This document shows positions 1 through 26,515 of a stretch of 64,000 bases of DNA, in pieces. This DNA comes from Eleginops maclovinus (lineage: Eukaryota > Chordata > Actinopteri > Perciformes > Eleginopidae): the NCBI RefSeq assembly GCF_036324505.1, contig NC_086354.1, positions 22,325,207 through 22,389,206 of the forward strand. The letters run 5' to 3'. The translations under genes were made by a program, and so were the position numbers. The notes under the pieces were generated by a model. It was not told where the DNA came from. It did no database searches and saw nothing but the letters and a program-made list of their open reading frames with translations. The first letter of the stretch is position 1. Each line of letters begins with the position of its first letter.

Positions 1-127
1 CATTTAATGACTGACTATAGAAATATTAAAGTTTCTCCTAAATTTAGGGGCATTTATTGAGTTGTGACGGACTCACACAAGTCAAAGGTCGCTTGAAATG
101 TATTTAAATTCCTCCTCTTCCCCTAAG

Positions 128-231
128 CAAAACCAAGCGAGTCGAGGACTCAAACAGCGAAGACGAGAAAATGGACAAGAAAAAGAGACGAAGGATTAAG
201 AAGCCTGTATCAGAGAGCAGCGATGAAGATG
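128..231 (+). CDS. pold3: pold3 exon encoding the basic/acidic linker
   Basis: The exon follows a pyrimidine tract ending CCTAAG and is followed by GTGAGC. It ends in phase 1. It encodes KTKRVEDSNSEDEK, then the basic KKKRRRIKKP cluster, then SESSDED. A second AAG at 135-137 is a possible alternative acceptor, so the left edge is less certain than the right. Confidence 0.8.
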
Positions 232-1932
232 GTGAGCTGCTAACTTGAAGTCATTTCCAGGAAATTACTTTTTGAAAATGATTGTTGCCTAAAAATAAAC
301 GGCAAATGACTTGGAAAGTTGACAACAGAAAGGAAAAGATTTGCCTTTAATTTGAATGAAATAGGGGAATTTCAAAAGCCCTAACATCTGTACACCTCTT
401 CAGTGATTCCAGATTCTCCACAGCAGGTGGAAACAAGAGAACCGACACCGAGTCCTAAGAAGGAGATCAAGGCTGTTTCACATTCACATGTAAGAGATCA
501 ATATTGTAGGGTTGCTGTGATAACTGGAACACAAAGATATAGGTCATATAAATCCATTTGTTCCACTAATAGCCTTTTGATCAAGTGTTCTCTATGTATT
601 TGATATATAGCAATAACGTGTTTTCTTTCATTGCTACAGCAGAGAGGTGCTGAGATGAATACGAGGAAGAGGAGACGAGTCCTGAAATCACGCACCTTTT
701 TAGATGAAGAAGGATGCATCGGTATGAGAAGCAAACCGATGATTCACCAATACATCCTCTAACTGGATCACATTTGTTAATGTTATTTCATTTTCCCCCA
801 ATGTTATACATCATTTGTATTTTTAGAGAGTATAGATCATTTTCGTAACATACCAGTATTCCAGTATACTGAATTATCGATTATATTCTCAAACTAAAAT
901 ACAATAATAAGCCTTGGCTTTTTTCAAAATAAAAGCAGGTTTTTTTGTATAGCACATTTGTAATGCATCATCTGCAGCTCAGAGTGCTTTAACGAGGCAC
1001 ACGTCACAGTTTAAAACACAAGCCGAGCTTTACATGCAGCAAACAACAGGATTCTTCACTTTAAGAGAGCCGTTAAATAATGATAATAAAAAGTAAAACA
1101 GTGAAATGAAGATCATTCTTTGAAAAATACAAAAAGACTAAATTAATAAATAGGATAAAATATAAATACCTATTAAATGAAATTCAAAACACCCACTTAA
1201 AAGGGAATTCTGCTAATCCAATTTTAAACAATATCAAAATAACCAAAGAACAAAAGACCATTTCAAAGTAGGGTGTCGCCAATAAAAAGCGTATTTAAAA
1301 ATATCAAGAGATGTGTATTTAATCATCAAATAATCTGCCAAATATATAAAAACTCTTTTAGGAATGGGCTATAAAATGTAAGAAAAGCAGCAGCTATTGG
1401 AAACTTTTTCAAAACCCCAGTTGTTCTAAACATGCTTGCTCTATCTGACCAAAAAGTCAATTATATTTGGTTGATTAATATTATTATGAAGATCTGATTT
1501 AAAAGCTAATAGTTACATTTGAGAAAATTGAGATTTTTTTAAGAGCAGTTTTTCTCAAAACAAATGAATCAAGAAAATTCATCTGATTTTTGTGTCCATA
1601 GATAATGGGGTTTGATGAAACCATTTAAAAACATTATGATATAATGCAGTTCCATTAACCACCACCCCCACCTATTGCCATATACTCACACATTAATCCC
1701 ACATTTACCCCGATATTCTTTTTCTTTCACAGTGACAGAGAAAGACTATGAGAGTGAATCGTACTCCGAAACAGAAGACGACTTCCAGGCAGCGAAACAC
1801 GCTCCGAAACATCCCGTCCCCGCAAAGCTACCTGCGAGTAACAAACTGGACGAAAAGAAGAGCCAGAAGAAAAATAACACAAATAAAGGATCCAAACAAG
1901 CTTCAATTATGGGATTTTTCCAGAAGAAATGA
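128..1932 (+). CDS. pold3: DNA polymerase delta subunit 3 (p66/p68-like), C-terminal exons (partial gene)
   Basis: This is the 3' end of pold3; the 5' exons lie left of the window. The product is the accessory subunit of DNA polymerase delta that tethers the polymerase to PCNA in the nucleus. Four exons (128-231, 404-489, 640-721, 1733-1932) join with matching phases into one reading frame ending at TGA 1930-1932. Recognisable blocks, in order, are a basic KKKRRRIKKP stretch (NLS-like), SSDED joined across the splice to VIPDSP, then RVLKSRTFLDEEGCI joined to VTEKDYESES, and a Lys-rich tail ending QASIMGFFQKK. That ending fits the PIP-box consensus Q-x-x-(I/L/M)-x-x-F-F and matches the end of vertebrate POLD3. 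The AATAAA at 2112-2117 is the likely polyadenylation signal. The identification rests on family knowledge of POLD3 C-terminal motifs; no competing family fits. Confidence 0.93.
404..489 (+). CDS. pold3: pold3 exon encoding VIPDSP proline-rich segment
   Basis: The acceptor is CTTCAG and the donor is GTAAGA. The split Val codon is completed from the previous exon and the exon ends in phase 0. It encodes IPDSPQQVETREPTPSPKKE, which corresponds to the FPDSP-proline segment of mammalian POLD3. Confidence 0.85.
640..721 (+). CDS. pold3: pold3 exon encoding RVLKSRTFLDEEGCI
   Basis: The exon lies between the acceptor GCTACAG and the donor GTATGA and ends in phase 1. RKRRRVLKSRTFLDEEGCI is the most diagnostic POLD3 block in the window. 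The acceptor is a CAGCAG (NAGNAG) site, so the first Gln may be included or skipped. Confidence 0.9.
941..1330. repeat. Dispersed repeat-like AT-rich stretch in the last pold3 intron
   Basis: The stretch has a TTTTTTTGTATAGCACATTT start, CTCAGAGTGCTTTAACGAG, then a long A-rich tail of AAAATA-type runs. It resembles widespread fish repeats that contain an 'AAAGTGCTTTACA' core. No clear termini or target-site duplication were found, and the assignment is from pattern memory only. Confidence 0.3.
1733..1932 (+). CDS. pold3: pold3 terminal coding exon with PIP box
   Basis: The acceptor is TTTCTTTCACAG. The exon encodes VTEKDYESESYSETEDD, a Lys-rich low-complexity segment, and the terminal PCNA-interacting QASIMGFFQKK, then TGA. 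The paired Phe residues and the spaced Gln and Ile of a PIP box are present. Confidence 0.93.
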
Positions 1933-2130
1933 GGATGGGCAACGTCAGACCCTTTTTTTATTGGCACTGAGGAACAACGAACACTGCTGCAGACATTCTG
2001 TGAGGAGGTTTTCATGAAGCTGAACCTAAAATACTTGGACGAATGCAAATTAGTGTGACGACTAGTTTCCTTTTCACCTCACCATTACCTGCTTTGAATA
2101 CATGAGAACTCAATAAACTTTAAACACTGA
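1933..2130 (+). other. pold3: pold3 3' untranslated region
   Basis: This is non-coding sequence after the TGA stop. A canonical AATAAA sits at 2112-2117, so cleavage is expected about 10-30 nt later. The UTR is short, about 200 nt. The exact cleavage site cannot be read from the sequence. Confidence 0.65.
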
Positions 2131-2249
2131 AACTGAATGTGTTGTTTCATATAAAGAGAATATATTCTGCTCATTTTCAGGATACTTTGTGCTTCGACTG
2201 TGACAGGTCTATGCTTAATGCTTGAAACAGTGTAATTGTACACAACTCA

Positions 2250-2585
2250 AACGCCCCCATGGGACTCCTTTGTTTACTTCTGGAACATAGTGACCTCTCT
2301 ACTGTATGTAACACTAAGCTTCTATTGGCGAGCACTCCCAACACGTTGTTCGTTGACTAAGGGGCGGGACATCTCTAGGCGGTTGACCACTCACAACAGA
2401 GCTGGCCAGCTAACCAATCAGAGCAGACTGGACTCTGGTTTCAGACAGAGGGGGAAAAGAGGTGCTGCAGCACAGGCAGTATGAGAAACATAAAGAGCTT
2501 TTTGTACATTAAAGCATGGAGACATGTCCCAGGGGAGGAGCAAAATACACACATAAACCTGAAAGTGAGCACAACAGGGACTCTT
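2250..2585 (-). repeat. Dispersed repeat, inverted relative to the copy at 49811-50198
   Basis: Read on the minus strand, this stretch shares ordered blocks with 49811-50198: GGGACATGTCTCCATG, AAAGAGCTCTTTATGTTTCTCATACTG with small gaps, CCTCTGTCTGAAACCAGAG, GTCTGCTCTGATTGGTTAGC, and AGTAAACAAAGGAG near the far end. It is diverged and its edges are approximate. It has no coding capacity and belongs to an unnamed non-autonomous family. Confidence 0.7.
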
Positions 2586-4033
2586 TAAGTAAAGTACTTT
2601 TAACACCCCTGAAAATGAAGCTATGTATATATGAGTAAATTGTCCAGAAGGGCTTTATGTGAAAATAAAAAGCGTGTTTTCCCAAATTTCTGCAGAAATT
2701 AGACAGTTAGGAGAGGTTGGAGAGTATCCTATAAATATGTAATTCACTATTGTAAATTGCACGCTTTCTCCTTCCACAGCAAAGCATCAGAATGTCAATA
2801 AAGGAACAAAACCAGCTCAAATTACAGAAAAGTCCTCCCGTATTTTCTACCAAATGTATAGATGACAAGCAGTAGACAATGTGGACTTTGGGGACCTGTT
2901 GCTCCAGGACAACCAGCCATACTTCCCAGTGAGCTCACAGAAGCACCACACCCTTTCTCCCAGTAGAACTGGTATTTGGATTAGCTAAGCAAACCAACAT
3001 GAAAAAAAGATATCCCTCCCTTCGCTGTTTCAGGGAGTGGTCAGAATATGTGTGCAGCCATGGTGGTTTGTCGAGGCTTTTGCTCCATTATGGCATCTGT
3101 CGAGTGAGGTCAGACATGATGCGTTTTTATTTTAAGAGGTCTCACAGCTGCGCCTCCTTCTCTCAAAGACAGCTGAGTCACAGGCTACAGTTCCTCTTTT
3201 GGGGATAACAATAGCACCAGTGTTCATGTTAATTCCTTTACATTTTCCTTAAACTAGCTTATAAAACATGTCTTCCTGTTTGTGTGGAATCATACAAAAC
3301 ATTTACATTTAAGAAGCATTTTGTTATATATCCTTGCTGTGCTCGCATATATCCCTATCATTCATTATAATATATTTGACTTTCTGCAAAACAATTGGAT
3401 CTTCATGGGAAGTTAAAGCATAAACTGTAAGCTTTCCATGCTTCATGGATTGATGGGCCTGCAAAAGGGTCTATAGATTAATATAGATTGACAGATGATT
3501 ACAAGCACATTTCCCATATTCCCTTCCTGAATTGAACTTGTTTCTTTTAGATATGTTGGTCTTAGGGTTGTCAGTAATATACAAAATGCAACCAACGATC
3601 AGATATTACTTTATGGCATTATTACATTTGTATATTAGTATTATTTTTGAATCAATGTGTTTATTTAGTTAATTGATTTGTCCCATTATCTAATAAAGTC
3701 AAATTCAGTATTGTGCTTTCCTCCACTATGCCTATATTTGAGAGTCATAATTATTCAGATGTTCCATTAATACCCCTATATAATCTTGCCATATAAAACG
3801 ATCCAACAGTATGTAAAATAGTTAAATTAGATCCATTTTAGATGTCTTACTCCCCATAAATGTATTATGCTGCTACAGAAGAGCATTAAGGGCCAGGCCT
3901 TACTCTCTACATATTCCTCGTGTTCAGTCGTTACACTGCTCTTTTTCTAAAATGAAATGTACATGCCATGAGGTAGACAGTGTGAGTAGCCTACAATAAA
4001 GGCCTATAAATAGAAGGTATATACTGTATTTAG

Positions 4034-4489
4034 CAGTGGTGGAATGTAATAAGCACATTTACCCAAATTCTGTACTTAAGTGAGGTACTTTTAAAAACTT
4101 TTACTGAGTATGTATATCTGTACTGTATATACTCCTACTTTTAGATTTTTACTCCACTACATTTATCTGACAGTGTTGATTACTAGTTCCTTTATAGATT
4201 CATATAATATATATACATTTATAAACAAACTGACATATAATAAGCTCCAACTTTACATGATGTGATTGAGACATTTATGAAAAATGATCATAATCCAGTC
4301 AAGTGAGCCACAACGCATACAAGTACTTTTACTTTTCGTACGTTAAGTATATTTTGAGGCCAATACTTTTGTACTTTTACTCTAGTAAGATTTTGTAAAG
4401 ACTTCATTTGACTTGCAACAGAGTATTTTTACAATTGGGTATTTCTACTTGTACTTAAGTAAAAGATCTGAGTACTTCTTCCACCACTG
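4034..4489. mobile_element. hAT-like non-autonomous DNA transposon (MITE)
   Basis: The termini are inverted: CAGTGGTGGAA on the left and TTCCACCACTG on the right. The interior is rich in GTACTTAAGTA, TTTTACTC and CTCCACTACATTTATCTGACAG blocks common in percomorph genomes. The flanks GTATTTAG (4026-4033) and ATATTTAA (4490-4497) look like an 8-bp target-site duplication with two mismatches, which is the length used by hAT elements. No transposase is encoded. Confidence 0.8.
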
Positions 4490-4625
4490 ATATTTAAAGA
4501 CATGTTAAGAAAAGAGGTCAAAATGACACACCTTAATACGCCGTTCATTTCATTCTACCTTGTGAGTTGCTAGTGCCTTCATCATTTTAATTGTTCATTT
4601 TCATAAATAATTTCCCAATAATCTA

Positions 4626-4941
4626 ACAACAACAGAATCGCGGTGGGGAGGGGAGCGGGGTGACGTCATTGTGATCCACATCCACAGGGCGGCAGCAGGA
4701 GGGGCGAGGCGGCTGATCCACCGGTGTCATGGCTTCCTAACAGGAGGGGGAAGCGATTCAGAGGAAAACAAGGATTTTTGTTCAACACCGGAGCACTTTA
4801 TCGCCTCTTTCAGAACCTAATATTGGGACAGAGGGGTTCGGCCTCCCCTTTTTTTGACCCCCCCTCCCCCAACGGCCGCCCCTGGGATCCAGGACCCTCT
4901 TTAATTGTATCGGTGAATTTCCACTCGGTAAACCGTGGAAG
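4626..4941 (+). promoter_or_regulatory. kif5b: kif5b promoter and 5'UTR (CpG-rich, TATA-less)
   Basis: GC and CpG content rise sharply here against AT-rich flanks. A full consensus CRE, TGACGTCA, lies at 4661-4668. GC-box-like GGGCGG (4687-4692) and GGGGCG (4701-4706) follow. No TATA box is seen. A tiny upstream ORF, ATG GCT TCC TAA at 4729-4740, precedes the kinesin start if transcription begins upstream of it. The transcription start itself cannot be placed from the sequence. Confidence 0.6.
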
Positions 4942-20862
<15,921 letters not shown>

Positions 20863-21049
20863 GAATAACACACTCTTTGTTTTCAGAAAGCTCCACGATG
20901 CAGGAGCTAAAGCAGCACACATCAAAATGACCGTTCTGCTGGCGGCAAAACAGTTAGATACCAAATGAAATATTCTAACTTTCTGTATGATGTATTGATC
21001 TTAATTAAAAATTAGATTTTTGATGGAGGTCTTTTCCGAGATACCTTAT

Positions 21050-21483
21050 CTAAAAAAAAAAAGGTCACACTCTAATATTCGTTGGACCGCCTTTAGCTTT
21101 GATTACGGCACGCATTCGCTGTGGCATCGTTTCCACGAGCTTCTGCAACGTCACAACATTTATTTCTGTCCTGCATTCATTTTTCGCCAAGATCTTGTAT
21201 TGATGACGGGAGATTCAGACCACTGCGCAAAGTCTTCTCCAGCACATCCCAAAGATCCTCAATCGGTTCAGGTCTGGACTCTGTGGGGGCCAATCCATGT
21301 GTGAGAATGAGGTCTCATGTTCCCTGAACCACTCTTTCACAGTCTGAGCCCGATGGATCCTGGCATTGACCTCATTCTTTGGGCACATAACGTTGCTGAA
21401 CCTAGACCAGACCAACTGCAGCAACCCCAGATCATAGCGCTGCCCCCCCACAGGCTTGTGACCTTTTTTTTGGCCGGGCAGTG
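21050..21483 (-). mobile_element. Decayed Tc1/mariner-type element with transposase remnant
   Basis: Inverted ends are visible: A-run plus AAGGTCACA on the left and TGTGACCTTTTTTTTGGCC on the right, then GGGCAGTG. On the minus strand, 21215-21451 is open and includes DWPPQSPDLN, the conserved motif before the last catalytic Glu of Tc1 transposases. The next residues have lost the expected 'PIE', indicating a frame error, and most of the transposase is missing. This is a non-functional relic. Confidence 0.8.
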
Positions 21484-21584
21484 TATTTGTTATGTCTGCA
21501 TCTACGCTGTAAATCTAATTACGGCATAAAGCGTTCTTTAGTCCTAGTCCTTTAAGTCCTACAACCCTTAACAAACGTCTTTGC

Positions 21585-21750
21585 ATAACAAGAGATAAGA
21601 TTAAAAAGAAGAAGGAACCCTTAATCGTCCCACCGAGGGGAACCTTACATTCTGCATTTGACCCATCCTAGTCTCTCCCAGGACTTGAACTGGTGACCTT
21701 CCAGTTCCCAGGCCAAGTCCCTATGGAATTTGCCACCTCCGCCCTAAAAG
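21585..21750 (+). repeat. Dispersed repeat fragment
   Basis: It contains CATTCTGCATTTGACCCATCC and GACTTGAACTGGTGACCTTCC, which resemble a very common fish repeat with a tRNA-like 'GAACC-GCGACC-TTCC' tail. The boundaries are approximate. Confidence 0.45.
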
Positions 21751-22191
21751 AATAATAATTTAAAAGTTACACTGCAATGATGAAAACAATCAATACTGAC
21801 ATTTATTTAGAAATACAATTACAAACTTTTAGGTATTTTACCCATAAATGTGTTTATCAAATATTAGTAGTTTTAAGCCATCGGATGGCTGCAGAGATAA
21901 AGAACTAATCAAATATAAAATACATATAACAACACAACTTATTTGAAGTACAGATAAGAAGATAATAAACTAATTCTACTCATTTTAACCTTAACTCACT
22001 TATCACGTGAATGTTTAAGACGGATTAGAAGTAAAAGTATGTATTTTGTAATCCAGGTTTTTTTTGGTGTTATTACAAGAAAGCAGCCCTTTCCTTTTTT
22101 CAGTTTGGAATCAAACCATGGATAGTTGCAGCTGTATTTGCAGAAAGTCTGAATGTCATTAACGGTGTATTCTCTTTGTGTTTCTGTGCAG

Positions 22192-24800
22192 CTGAGGAGC
22201 AGCGGGACAGTAGGAGGACACCACTGAAGAAGAAGCCAATATCACCCCACCCCCGGCCGCCCCCCACAACCCGTCATTCCATTACAGCGAACAGGCTCCA
22301 CGTCGCTGCTTTGGAGCCACGAAGGAGTTTCTGAATTATAAATATATATATATAAATATTCCTGGCCTGTACAGCTCCATCCCCCACACCTCTACCCACT
22401 CCTCCACCCCCCCAATCTCCTCATGACTTAACTCTTTTTCCTGTACTGGATGTAATAATAAAAAAAAGGAAAAGACAACAAATTTAATTTACACAAAGAG
22501 AAATAATATTGTTATCCACAGAACCAAAAGCAGTTGTATGGGCGTTTCTCGGCGGGGGAACCCAGCGAACACCTCACCGTGTGTAGCTTCGGTTTCCTTT
22601 TTCCTTTGCACAGTCTGTCGTCATCGGTCATGCGAGTAGTTCTGCACTGTGCCATGCTGAATGTAAGGGTAGCAAGATCTGAAAAGAAAAACACAACCTA
22701 AAACAGATACAAAATACCCCAAAAAAGACAAAAGGAAACCCCAACAGGAGAAATAGTTTGACCCCATAGGCTAACCTCTACGTTTGATCATCACTGTTAT
22801 CGGTTGTTAACCACACTTTTCTCTCAATAGATTTTACATGCTACTTTAAGGAAAAAACAAACTAAAAAAAACAAACTGTAAGGTTTTGAATCGACTAGAT
22901 GGCGTCGAGCACTACTGTTCTGTCCGGTCTTGTACAGATGTAAAATTGGCACTACTGCACACGCTTCCCTGTATGGAAACAGCAAGGGGAACGGCTAAAC
23001 AGAAGGATTTAAAAAAACTAAAAAAGCCACGACGTGCAACAGTGTACTGTAGATGTATTTAACTAAATACCTGTGGAGGCCAATTGTTTTTATCATTAAG
23101 TTAAAATGAAACCTATACTCGTTATTGGTGACTTCATGAGAAGGATGTAAAGAATGTGAGAAGGAAGGGAATGATCCGGTTAACACAACAAAACTTCCAC
23201 CTTTTGTTTAGCGTAGCTTATGCTAAGTAGCTAAATGTACTGTTTTTACTTCTATCAGTGGTTAATAATGCTGGCCGCTATTTATATCTCTCTGCACATA
23301 GGCTGCAGCGAATAGACTGAGATAGCACACACAACGCTGGTCCTGTCCTAGCATGCACACACACGCCCACGCACACACACACCACACACACTCACACACA
23401 CTCATCTCCAGGACTTTTTGTGTTTTTAGTTGTACCTGTATCATGATTTCTTTTCAAGGGTGCCTCGCCTCTGTTGATTGCTTTTTTTTGTCCTCCCTCC
23501 ACACTCTTTTTTTTGTTGTTTCTTATAGATTTAGACCCTGTAACTTCCCCTTTTTTTGGTTTGTAAATTTGCAGAAAAGCATTGTGTTTTTGCTGGGTTT
23601 AATGTACTGTACCTCTTTCATTGTTCCATAGACGTCGTGTAGATTCATATTTGAAACGGTGAGGCGGGCAGGGGTGTCAGTCGATGGGTCGGACCCTTGC
23701 CGCTGATCAGCCAGTCAGGAGAGCAGGGTCAAAAATTGCACAACAATCTTCTGTCATCACCTGTAGGAGGGGTGTATTTAACTAAATCTAGTCAGGGGTG
23801 TAGGACTTATTCATGTTTTATTGTCTTTTTGTTGTGTTTTTAATTCCCACCACAGCTTTTTTCTGTCTTTTTTTAACCCCGTGAAGCCCCACTGCATCGG
23901 CTAAGAGCTTGTTGTGATTGTAACCCCAGCGTGAGAACACTAACATCTTGTGCAATATACTGTAAAATACACTGTATATCATTTGGGTGTGCTCGCTTGC
24001 AGTGGTAATCCTGCCGTATGGAGTCAAAAAAAAAAGTACTGCCCTTTTCCTTGTTGGCTTCTGTTCCGCTAACTTTTAGCTCTCAATGTGTTTTCTCATC
24101 GAGGGCTTCTCTCATTGCCATTTCTCAAAATCGTGAAACATGATACAGGAGTTTTTTTTAGGACCTATTCTAAGATAAAAGGATGTGTACTGCTTTACAG
24201 TAAACTGATGTTTAGTGTGCCGTAGTAGATATTCAATGACAATATTAACGGAAGCTTTTACAAATACACCGTAAATATATCTGCTTCTGCAAAAAGAAAT
24301 GTGGCTCCTGGAACAGATCCAGCTAGGATTGCGGCTTTCTAAAAGATGTCATACTTAACCTTGTAACAGGAAAGTGTAGTTTAATAGCACCTCCTCACAA
24401 TACCTGCAAACACTCCGTGTGGCTGTTCTTGACTGGAGGAATGAGTCATTTCCAACGCCCTGTAAAATGGAACTGTTTGTTGAAGGCAAATAATTTAAAG
24501 AGGAATAATTATTTTCTACAAGCTGCAGGGCGGAGCAGCTCCATCGTATCTATGACAGGACCGTGTTTGGTGTCTATCGAGATGGTTTACTCCATCAGTG
24601 TAATCTTCTAGATTAGTTGTGACTTTGCAGCATGGACCTCAAAATGTTTATCCTTTGACCTACCACCAAAACTGGATATGAAATGGGGAGGGGGGTAGAG
24701 GGAAATAGTAAATGAAATACAGCAAAGAATATTTGAGGTGTTTACCTAAATTTGATTTTGCATTAATTCTAAATAAAAACAAAAGTGTAGCCACTTTTTT
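22192..24800 (+). other. kif5b: kif5b terminal exon, mainly 3'UTR
   Basis: A strong pyrimidine-rich acceptor, CTTTGTGTTTCTGTGCAG, ends at 22191. The first base would finish an Asn codon and TGA follows. Possible polyadenylation signals are AATAAA at 22457-22462 and 24772-24777, implying a short and a long 3'UTR. A CA-rich tract lies at about 23354-23402. The long UTR length is in line with kinesin-1 genes, but the right boundary is an estimate. Confidence 0.6.
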
Positions 24801-26040
24801 TATTACTGTGTAATAGTTGGTCAATTTTTAAAAGGACAGTTTTGAGGATCTATCAGTGGACAAGGTACTGGATCATTCCTGGAGAACTGGGGCACAAATA
24901 GCACGGCTCTGATGAGGACGGAGATGGGAAGTTCATGAGATCACAGTTTTGGATTGATTGCATGATGTAAATGTATGTGTGATTAAATAATTATGAGAAA
25001 ACGAGTGCTTCTCTCTTTCTGTTGTCTTGTGTTCACTTGAAGTCTTCCTCATTATTTAGCGGACAGTCACTGTGTGGCATCACACTTTCCTAAAAATGAG
25101 TTCTGTTCATCCAGGACAAATGTGCTAATATTTCAGTGCATTATTTATGGTTTAGACCCTCTAGTTCTTATTTCATTAAATTCTATTTCTTCAACGTACT
25201 GGTGTTTTTAGAGGACACTGTTCTTGAAACTAACAGTTTTGGATCAAGCACTTCCTGATTTGTCTCGAAAGCCGTAAGGAAAAATGCTTTAATATTATAG
25301 AAATATCTAACGTCTTAAATATTTCATTGAAACTGGGTTATGTTAAATTGCACCTATTCTAAAATATATACACTTGGACTTTTATCTAATACTGCTTATA
25401 CTGTAGGTATGTGTATTAGAGTAGAACATAAACAATTATAAAATATATAAACATCACACAATGGAAAATAAAACAACTTAAAAATATATATATAGTTGAC
25501 TGTGAAGATAAAAAATCAGTAAACTGTCTGGCAAATGAAACACTGTTGAATGGCCAAATTACAGCTAACTCAAATAAAAGTAGGAGGCGATTTGTTTTTA
25601 TCATGAAAGTATTGTAGAGTGATACATCCTTCAATAGACGATCTTATAGTATTGTCATATTGTATTATATTTCCTTGAACTCACTTTCCCTTATAATGAT
25701 ATTATATTATATATTTATTTTTCATAGGTCAATTACTAAAATAGCTTTTTTAATTGTACTATTTTTTTATTTTGCTAAGTATTCTTCTTTCTGTGTCTCT
25801 GTATGCACCACATACCAAAGCCAATGCCTCGTATGTGTAAACCTACTTGGTAATAAAACCAATTCTGATTCTGAGTCACAATTTCGAGACACTTGATAAT
25901 TATGGTGATTATTTCGTTAACGTTTCTCATTATTATTTTTTCATCACCTTGGTGCAAATAGTCATATTTATTCTGAAACCACAGAAGAGAAGTGATACAT
26001 CTTCACGGAGACGATCTTTGCCTAAAGGTAGTTGCCAAAG
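24801..26040. other. Intergenic spacer between kif5b and arhgap12
   Basis: The spacer is AT-rich with no coding sequence. A repeat remnant at about 25795-25880 ends in 'CTACTTGGTAATAAAACCAATTCTGATTCTGA', in pieces typical of fish repeats that end in GATTCT repeats. Both flanking genes are on the plus strand. Confidence 0.5.
25795..25880 (+). repeat. 3' end of a retroelement-like dispersed repeat
   Basis: GTATGTGTAAACCTACTTGG is followed by TAATAAAACC and a short GATTCT tandem. This tail is common to a dispersed fish repeat family, probably of retroelement origin. It is a truncated copy with unclear limits. Confidence 0.45.
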
Positions 26041-26310
26041 TTGTTGCAGACAGGCTGAGTCTACGGGAGCGCGCCTGCTGTCGATTACACCGGCCAGGGA
26101 AGAGCAGGAGAGACGGGGGCGCGCTTGCTGTGGATTACACCGGCCAGGGAAGAGCAGGAGACAAACTGACAAACTGACAAGTGAAGAGCCAGGTTCACAC
26201 GGTGCTCCGTCGGTACTTCCCCAGGAAACTTTACCGGATTTTAACCTCACTCTGGAGCCTTGGACTGAGTTTCTTTTTCCGCCACGGAGTGTCCCGCCCC
26301 AGTAGAGAAG
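26040..26310 (+). promoter_or_regulatory. arhgap12: Probable arhgap12 promoter / non-coding first exon
   Basis: GC content rises here, CpGs are frequent, and a donor-like GAAG/GTACGT occurs at 26310/26311. The next exon (32051 onward) has a clear acceptor and begins with non-coding sequence, so an upstream 5'UTR exon must exist, and this is the best candidate. TTAGCTAGCTAATGTTAGCC just downstream resembles the post-promoter sequence in kif5b intron 1. A 50-bp tandem duplication lies within it. The transcription start is unknown. Confidence 0.4.
26071..26160. repeat. Two-copy 50-bp tandem duplication
   Basis: GCGC(C/T)TGCTGT(C/G)GATTACAC, then CGGCCAGGGAAGAGCAGGAG, occurs at 26071 and again at 26121. 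The two units are nearly identical over 40 bp. Confidence 0.85.
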
Positions 26311-26515
26311 GTACGTTAAGGTGCGAATGTTTGGGAGTGTTTAGCAGGAAGGCTAATTAGCTAGCTAATGTTAGCCACAGATTAGCTTTTGTAAATCATT
26401 ACAGACAGGAGCTGCAACTCTGTGTTCATCTTACAAAACGTGAGTATTAGTGAAAGGTGAGACTTTAACATTTGTGTTACGTATTCCCATAACCAGGAAC
26501 TGTAACGTTTACTAA

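Larger units (their letters stand above)
2126..4620. other. Intergenic spacer between pold3 and kif5b
   Basis: The spacer holds a dispersed repeat (about 2250-2585) and a hAT-like element (4034-4489). Between 2590 and 4030 I see only AT-rich sequence with no conserved ORF and no RNA gene. Since both genes are on the plus strand, it must contain the pold3 termination region and any distal kif5b regulatory sites, none of which I could define. Confidence 0.6.

Noticed and set aside
25847..26305. 152-residue plus-strand open frame upstream of arhgap12
   Set aside because: It spans a repeat remnant and the 50-bp tandem duplication; it has no recognisable domain. It is better explained as leader or promoter DNA.
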